This document shows, in pieces, positions 58,892 through 64,000 of a stretch of 64,000 nucleotides of DNA (the stretch's first letter is position 1; every line of letters starts with the position of its first letter). The notes under the pieces were generated by a model. It did not search any database and was not told the origin of the DNA. It saw nothing but the letters and a program-made list of their open reading frames with translations. The DNA is from Amycolatopsis sp. A133 (GTDB taxonomy: Bacteria; Actinomycetota; Actinomycetes; Mycobacteriales; Pseudonocardiaceae). The stretch is taken from the NCBI RefSeq assembly GCF_031082405.1, contig NZ_JAVHJU010000040.1, forward strand, positions 42,255 to 106,254, written 5' to 3'. Made by a program: the position numbers and the translations under genes.

Positions 58892-60340
58892 GTGAACCAG
58901 CCGGAACCCGTGACACCGCCACCGGCAACGCTCATCGCCGTGCTCGCTCTCGCGGGGATCACGGTGTCGTTGCAGCAGACCTTCGTCATCCCCTTGCTCC
59001 CCCATCTGCCGGCGCTGCTGCACACCACCCCCGGCAACGCCTCGTGGGCCGTGACGGCCACGTTGATCGCGGGAGCGGTGTCCATCCCGATCGCCGGCCG
59101 GCTCGCCGACATGTGGGGCAAGCAGCACGTTCTGCTGTGCTGCCTCTCGACGCTGGTCACGGGTTCCGCGGTGACGGCGCTCAGCACCTCACTGGGCTGG
59201 TTCGTCGCCGGTCGCGCCTTGCAGGGCACCGCGGCGGGTGTGGTGTCCCTGGGCATCAGCCTGCTCTGCGACCACCTGCCGCCGCACCGCCTGGCCGCCG
59301 CGACATCGGTGATGAGCACGTCACTCGGCGTCGGGGCCTCGCTGGGAATCCCGCTGTCGGCGTTGCTCGCGCAGTACACCGACTGGCGAGTCCTGTTCTG
59401 AACCGCAGGCGGGCTGGCCACCGTGGCGGGGGTTCTCGTCCTGCTCGTCGTGCCCCGTGCGGCGCCGCCGCGGGGTGGCCGGTTCGACCCGCTGGGGGCG
59501 CTGCTGCTCTCGGGCGCGCTGGTCGGCCTCTTCCTCGCTGTCTCCCAGGGCGGTACCTGGGGGTGGACCGGCGGCCTCACCCTCGGGTCGTTCGCGGGCG
59601 CGGCCACGCTGCTGGTGCTGTTCGGCGCGTGGGAGCTGCGCACCCCGCAGCCGCTCATCGACCTGCGGGTGAGCCGCCGGCCGCAGGTCCTGCTCACCAA
59701 CACCGCTTCGCTGGTCTTCGGCTTCGCCATGCTGACCAACTCGCTGGTGTTCACCCAGCTCCTGCAGACGCCCACGACGACGGGGTACGGGTTCGGCGCG
59801 TCGATGCTCGTCGCCGGCCTCCTGCAGGCGCCAGGCGGAGTGTGCATGATCTCCATGTCGCCGGTGTCGGCCAGGATAACCGTCCACCTCGGACCGAAGA
59901 TGACGCTCATGGCCGGTGCCCTGGTCCTCGTGTGCAGCTACGGCTTCGCGGCGATGTGGCACGCACAGCTCTGGCAGTTGCTCGTCTGCACCGCCCTCGT
60001 CGGATCCGGCATCGGGCTCGCCTACGGGGCGATGCCCTCGCTTGTCATGGACGCGGTCCCCGCCGGCCAGACCGCGGCGGCCAACAGCCTGAACAACCTC
60101 TGCCGGTCGCTGGGCACTTCCACCGCCGGCGCGGTGACCGGGCTGATCCTGGCCATGAGGACCACAACGGTGAGCGGGCGCGCCGTCCCGGACCCGGCCG
60201 CGTTCACCACCGTCCTGCTGGCCGGCGCGTCGGCGGCGCTGCTCGCCCTGGTCGTCGCCGCTTTCATCCCCGGTCGCCGTGCCCGCGGGGATTCCGGCCC
60301 GGATCATCCACAGAGGACGCTTGCATGGGGGCGGCGATGA
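58892..60340 (+). pseudogene. MFS transporter interrupted by an in-frame TGA at 59399
   Basis: From the GTG at 58892 (GGAG nine bases upstream) a normal 12-14-helix MFS exporter sequence runs to codon 169 (RLADMWGKQHVLL; WRVLF), where TGA replaces what looks like Trp (LFW-TAGG; TGG to TGA). The same frame then continues cleanly for another ~310 codons (GGLATVAGVLVLLVVPRAAP to the C-terminus). So the gene is one transporter with a nonsense lesion. It is the last gene of the P450 operon and would be an exporter. Confidence 0.85.
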
Positions 60341-60902
60341 CGTTGTCGAGCCGGTCCTCTTGCTGCGGGTTCGAAGCCCAGCTGGCCGACGCCGAGGCAG
60401 CCGTTCGATCGTTCCCGTGCTTGTGGTGCCCCCGACCAGGCTCGGACAACATCCGCACGCCGGGTTGTACCTGCTGACCTGCGGATATCTACCACAGTGG
60501 CGCTGCTCGACGGCTGCGCGGACGGCGAACATGACCCCTCAGAGACTGGAGTGGCTTGACCTCGATTAACGCCGCCACCTCGCGGCGCCGTGCCAGTTCA
60601 CCGCTCCGCTCCGGCTGGCCCCTGCGGCCAGGCGGGACCTGACCCGTCATGCGATAGCGCATATGGGACAAGCGTTCGGCTTTCTGGACGCGACTGTTGA
60701 TCGTCTCTAGCATCTTCATCGGCCAACGTTGTCGAACATACGCACGAACTCACCTGGAGGAATCACTGGGGAGGGATACCCCTACAGACCCCTGGCCCGC
60801 ATCGGCCCTGGCAGGAGCGTCACTCTCGCCTGAATAACGAAGTCCGCCTGGAGGGCGTTTCGATCTTCGAATGTCACTCAGTGTCGCTTAGGCTGACTGA
60901 TC
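60341..60902. other. Gene-free stretch between the P450 operon and an acquired-looking module
   Basis: 562 bases. Base composition falls from here to the right. Short frames exist on both strands (such as a 51-codon one at 60325-60477) but none has a convincing ribosome site or family. TAGGCT at 60889-60894 lies eight bases before the GTG at 60903 and may be the -10 of a leaderless transcript. Confidence 0.4.
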
Positions 60903-61616
60903 GTGGACGGCGACAGTGGTGACGACGTAAACGATGAGGTCAGCACGGCTGCGACCAGCCGCGAGCAAGATGCGGTCCGGATCTTGTTGTTGATCGACGG
61001 CGCTGCCGAACCCCTGGCTGCCCCGATCCGTAACGACGCAGCCCTGACGGATGCCGTCGGAGTCGTGGAGGGGCAGCTTCGGCTGCAGAAGCTAGACTTC
61101 TGGCTACGGAGTCCCGATTTCCTTGCCGACGAGTTGCTCAACGACTACGAGCGCAGCGGCGAGCCGAGACTACTGGACTTGGCGGCACAGATCCTCGACT
61201 CCGAGGAGCCCGAGGTACGCCGATATCCGATGCTGCGTCACCATTTCGGCGCCTACGAGCCTCTCGATGACGCCCTGGCGGTCCTACGCAGCGCGGGGCT
61301 GGTCGTGCGTCGCCGCCACGGCCGAGTCGGCCGAACCTCGCGACACGACTACTACCTGCTGGCTCGGGGCCGCGACGTCGCCCGAACGGTCGTTGCTCAG
61401 GCGCCAGCCTTCCGCTATTACGTCGATCGTGTGCAGTTGGTGCTCGATCTGGCCGACGGACGAGGGGGGAACCAGTTGAAGGAGCGCCAGTACCTGCAGG
61501 ACGAGTACGCGACGGCGGCCCGTGGAACACGAATCGGCAGCATCAGCGCTCGGGCACGGAGCCGTCTCGCCCAGCTGCGGGCGGGGACCTCGGTCACCGA
61601 CGGAGTGGACGCATGA
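60903..61616 (+). CDS. Winged-helix-like protein paired with an SMC-like ATPase, function unknown
   Basis: 237 residues from a GTG; TAGGCT eight bases before it implies a leaderless mRNA. I do not recognise a named family. Residues ~60-90 form helices with RLQKLDFWLRSPDFLADELL. A winged-helix-like element follows at ~108-150 (RYPMLRHHFGAYEPLDDAL, LRSAGLVVRRR). The C-terminal half is basic and helical. It ends with an ATGA overlap with the ATPase gene, so the two are coupled. In ABC-three-component-type defence systems the ATPase is preceded by a small 'middle component' of about this size; that comparison is my inference. Confidence 0.7.
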   Translation: MDGDSGDDVNDEVSTAATSREQDAVRILLLIDGAAEPLAAPIRNDAALTDAVGVVEGQLRLQKLDFWLRSPDFLADELLNDYERSGEPRLLDLAAQILDSEEPEVRRYPMLRHHFGAYEPLDDALAVLRSAGLVVRRRHGRVGRTSRHDYYLLARGRDVARTVVAQAPAFRYYVDRVQLVLDLADGRGGNQLKERQYLQDEYATAARGTRIGSISARARSRLAQLRAGTSVTDGVDA

Positions 61617-63610
61617 CCGTGGAGGCATCCAGTGTCGAACATTCCGGCTCGCTCGTCGGCCGAATCGCTGCTGCGGCCAAGACCACCGAGGACGATGTTG
61701 TCGTAGTCTTCACGACCCACGGCATCCCCCTGGTCTACCCGCCGGCACGGCCTCGATCTGTTCGTGTCCACCGCCTTCGTGTCCTTGGGGTTCGCTCCGG
61801 AACGACGCACGACGGCCCGTTTGACCGCATCTTCACCTTCGACACCGACTTCACCGCCCTGGTCGCGTCGAACTTCCGGGGCAAGACCAGCGTCTTGGAG
61901 ATCATCACGTGGTGCTTGCGGGGTTCACCCCGCGACCGCCTTCAGGCGGATGTCCGCCGATGGCTGTCAGGAGTCGAGCTCGACGTCACCATCGCGGGCC
62001 AAGCGGTTGGGTTTCGTCTCTCCCTGGACAAAGGCACCCTCGTCAGGGGCGAGGTGCTCGCAGCTTCGCAGTGAGAGCGCCTCACAGCGGAGAACAGTGA
62101 TGCGGGACACCAGGGCGTCTCGATCCTCGTTGACACTGCAGACGAAGACGACTTCGCTGCGCAGGTGGCCACCTTGATGCTCGATCGGCTCGACCTGCAG
62201 CCATTGGTCAACTCGGTGAGCAAGGACAAGCAGGTTGGCACCCAGACTCATGGCTGGCCCGCCTACTACTCCGCGATCAATCTTCCGGCAGGCCCTGACA
62301 AACCCCTGCTCGGGGATCAGCCGATGGCTGGGCTGCCCGGACGGCTGTTGCAAGTGTTCCTCGACCTGCCGGCTGCCGCGGTACTCACGCGAGTAAAGGC
62401 GACGCGCGAAGTGCTGCAGTCGAAGGTCGCCCAGGAACGTGATCGGGTACGGCAAGCAGCCGAGCAGCGGGCGGCTGACCGCGCCCGAGCTCAGGAGGCA
62501 CTCGCGGCCGCCCAGACCGAACTCGACCGACTCGTCCAGCAAGCGCCCGGCCCGTCGCTCACCAACCTGGCGTACGCCTCAGGCCGACTCGCTCGCCGGG
62601 TGGCCGATGCCGAAGAGGACTGGGATCAGCTGAACCGTGCCTATCGCGCCGCGCGGCGGCAACGACAGGCGGACGAAAAAACGTTGAACGACGTCAAGGA
62701 AAGCGAGATCGCCCGACTGTTGTTCCACGGCTTGGATCCCAGCGCGTGCCCGCGCTGCGAGACACCGATCACCAAGGAACGCCGTAAGGAAGAGCGTGAT
62801 GTCCACCGTTGCGCGGTCTGCACCGCAGAGGTCGTCGGTGAGACCGCCAGCGATGAAGAAGTCGAGGCCGAAGCACAGGCACGTGTAGACGCCAGCAAGT
62901 CGGCCGAAGATGCGGCGCGACAGGCGCTGGAATCCGCCGAATCCACTCTTTCTCAGCTCACGGCACAGCTGGACGAGGCGCAACAGAGGTTGCGGACCGC
63001 CGGCAGCGACGACACGGTGCGTCAGCGCATGACTGCGGAGCTTGAAGTGGCACGGTGGAAGGGCGCGCTGGAGATGGTGCCCGAACCGGCCGAGCACGAC
63101 GGAGACGAGGAGTCCACCGTCCTCAAGGTGCTCGCTGCCGCGGACAAAGTGCTCGATCAGGACAGCAAAGCAGCTGCAGCCGCACTGTTCACCGAGCTGA
63201 ACGCCGAGATCGCTGACCTTGCCCGTCGGTTCGGGATGAGCGCGCTGGAACGGGTGGAGGTCAACCGGGCCGCTCAGCTCAAGGTGATCAAAGGCGGCGG
63301 CGCGCAGTCGTACTTCGGCAAGCAGAGTCCCGGCGAACAGGTACGGCTGCGTATCGCCGTTGTGATCGCCTTGCTGCGGGTAGGTGCGCGTCTCGGGATC
63401 TCGACCCATCCCGGTCTTGTCCTGATCGACAGCCCCAAAGCCGAGGAGGTTCAAGACTTCGACGCTGCCGTTGTATTCAAGGAGCTCGCGGAGCTGGCCG
63501 CAAGCAACCACATCCAGGTGCTGATCACAACTGCGGACCGCGACCTGAGCAGGGCCGTTCTGCCCGCAGACTGCCTTGTCACGGCTGAGGAAGGTGCGCC
63601 ACTGTGGTGA
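61613..63610 (+). pseudogene. SMC/Rad50-like ATPase with zinc-hook-like insert, interrupted by TGA at 62072
   Basis: 665 codons in one frame, with a single TGA at 62072-62074 after codon 153 (CGA or TGG changed?). The N-terminal part has a P-loop NFRGKTSVLE (Lys91) preceded by Val-Ala rather than Gly. Past the stop, the frame encodes a long coiled coil split by four Cys in two CxxC pairs (ACPRCETP at 62744 on, HRCAVCTAE at 62803 on), a zinc-hook-like element. It ends with an ABC signature-like KQSPGEQVRLRIAVVIALLR and Walker B LVLIDSPKAEE. DNA-binding or defence ATPases have this plan. The right part could be translated from a later GTG, but without the P-loop. Confidence 0.78.
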
Positions 63611-63708
63611 CCTTGATATCTCCGCAGCAGCTTCCAACGGGCGCAGACTCTGCGGTGCTCGACATGATCGAAAGAAACGACCGCGCAGCCTGGCGGTTGT
63701 GGTCATGA
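63607..63708 (+). CDS. Tiny overlapping ORF after the SMC-like gene
   Basis: 33 codons; GTG overlaps the ATPase stop (GTGA) and its own stop overlaps the next start (ATGA). It reads VTLISPQQLPTGADSAVLDM and ends RAAWRLWS. The two overlaps suggest a real coupled gene, but the short length could also mean a decayed reading frame that once continued into the next ORF. Confidence 0.4.
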   Translation: MTLISPQQLPTGADSAVLDMIERNDRAAWRLWS

Positions 63709-63947
63709 ACCGGCTCGCTGAACACCTGGTCGACACCGCAGTCGACGAGACTCCGGCCGCGATCGCCCAACTCGGCGCGGAGGCGGTGGCCGAAGAGGCA
63801 GCCGCAATCGCCGCCAGCCCGCTGGCGCCGGTGCTGGCGCGCGCGCTCGCCCACATCGTCGGCGCCGAGGCCAGCGGATGGCAGACAGCCACTGCCAGCT
63901 TCATCGAGGGCCTGACTGACCAGCGGGTCTGCTGCACCAGTAGGTGA
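63705..63947 (+). CDS. Short Ala-rich helical protein, possibly truncated
   Basis: 80 residues; ATG overlaps the previous stop (ATGA). The sequence is Ala/Glu-rich and helical (EETPAAIAQLGAEAVAEEAA-like), with ALAHIVGAEASGWQTATASF in the middle, then an odd VCCTSR end. I do not recognise a family. The 3' end may be cut by an insertion (see 63948-64000). Confidence 0.45.
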   Translation: MNRLAEHLVDTAVDETPAAIAQLGAEAVAEEAAAIAASPLAPVLARALAHIVGAEASGWQTATASFIEGLTDQRVCCTSR

Positions 63948-64000
63948 CATCTGAGTTGGCTTGCCGTGATGGTGAGCTGGGAGGATGTTGCGGTGCCCAA
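63948..64000 (+). other. Start of another gene or element at the window edge
   Basis: GGGAGG at 63978-63983 is followed by a GTG at 63992 reading Val-Pro-Lys before the window ends. A new plus-strand gene probably starts here. A start of this form is common in transposases, but three codons cannot decide this. Confidence 0.25.

Noticed and set aside
60367..60379. tRNA T-loop-like GGGTTCGAAGCCC (possible tRNA or att site)
   Set aside because: No acceptor stem, D-arm or anticodon arm can be placed around it on either strand; only a short match.
60489..60719. 76-codon minus-strand ORF in the gap before the SMC module
   Set aside because: No ribosome site, basic low-complexity product, no family resemblance.
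59399..62074. UGA recoding (selenocysteine or Trp) explaining both in-frame TGA codons
   Set aside because: No SECIS-like element is evident, UGA is used as a normal stop throughout the window, and the two families do not use selenocysteine.

Overview
The window is very GC-rich, with strongly biased third codon positions, many GTG/TTG starts, GTGA/ATGA/TGATG gene overlaps and probable leaderless promoters. The gene content (class F sortase, DivIVA/Wag31-type coiled-coil protein, WXG100-type pair, two very large SARP-type regulators, GH19 chitinase, CBM2 cellulase, mycobacterial AcrA1-like reductase) points to a filamentous actinomycete of the Pseudonocardiales, most like Amycolatopsis. This is inferred from families; no database was searched.

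Layout. 0-9 kb: end of an unknown gene, a Bax-inhibitor-1 membrane protein, a SpaA-type surface protein with its class F sortase, a two-domain acyl-CoA reductase-like SDR protein, a DivIVA-like protein, a nested palindromic repeat, an amidase. 8.6-22.3 kb: a regulatory and sugar-uptake block. Two paralogous LuxR-type regulators share a CTTCACG..CGTGAAG palindrome upstream. Between and around them lie a WXG100-like pair, two giant BTAD/ATPase regulators, a sugar ABC transporter and a GH3 hexosaminidase. 22.3-28 kb: a truncated serine hydrolase, an aldo/keto reductase, an MFS pump divergent from an Lrp-type regulator, a lone zinc-finger anti-sigma-like protein. 28-37 kb: a polysaccharide-degradation block (GH19 chitinase with a DasR-like operator, intradiol dioxygenase with a chitin-binding module, AraC regulator, SGNH hydrolase-CBM2, CBM2-GH5 cellulase with a CebR-like operator), with a type II thioesterase, a thioester-domain surface protein and a serine hydrolase interspersed. 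37-43 kb: a Tet(M)/Otr(A)-type ribosomal protection GTPase with an overlapping upstream ORF, an APH-fold kinase, an orphan histidine kinase and an enolase.

42.9-46.4 kb is the most unusual locus. A 55-residue, six-cysteine peptide gene is followed by a 16-bp intercistronic hairpin and then by MauE, a CxxC thioredoxin-like protein, an ABC exporter and a dedicated S26 signal peptidase. The peptide has an Ala-Ser-Ala sequence exactly before its first cysteine. I read this as a candidate biosynthesis and export system for a disulfide-rich peptide. Upstream lie 150-bp tandem repeats that look derived from the 3' end of the neighbouring STAND/TPR regulator gene.

49.6-54.5 kb: a copper block (P-type ATPase, secreted His-rich protein, CopZ) behind a CsoR-type palindrome, then an NlpC/P60 peptidoglycan hydrolase. 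54.6-60.3 kb: a MarR regulator divergent from a P450-ferredoxin-ferredoxin reductase-DUF3159-MFS operon that carries two lesions, a frameshift in the reductase and an in-frame TGA in the MFS gene. 60.9-64 kb: visibly less GC-rich DNA with a winged-helix-like protein and an SMC/Rad50-like ATPase with a zinc-hook-like insert (also interrupted by an in-frame TGA), plus two tiny overlapping genes. It resembles a decaying, horizontally acquired defence-type ABC ATPase module.
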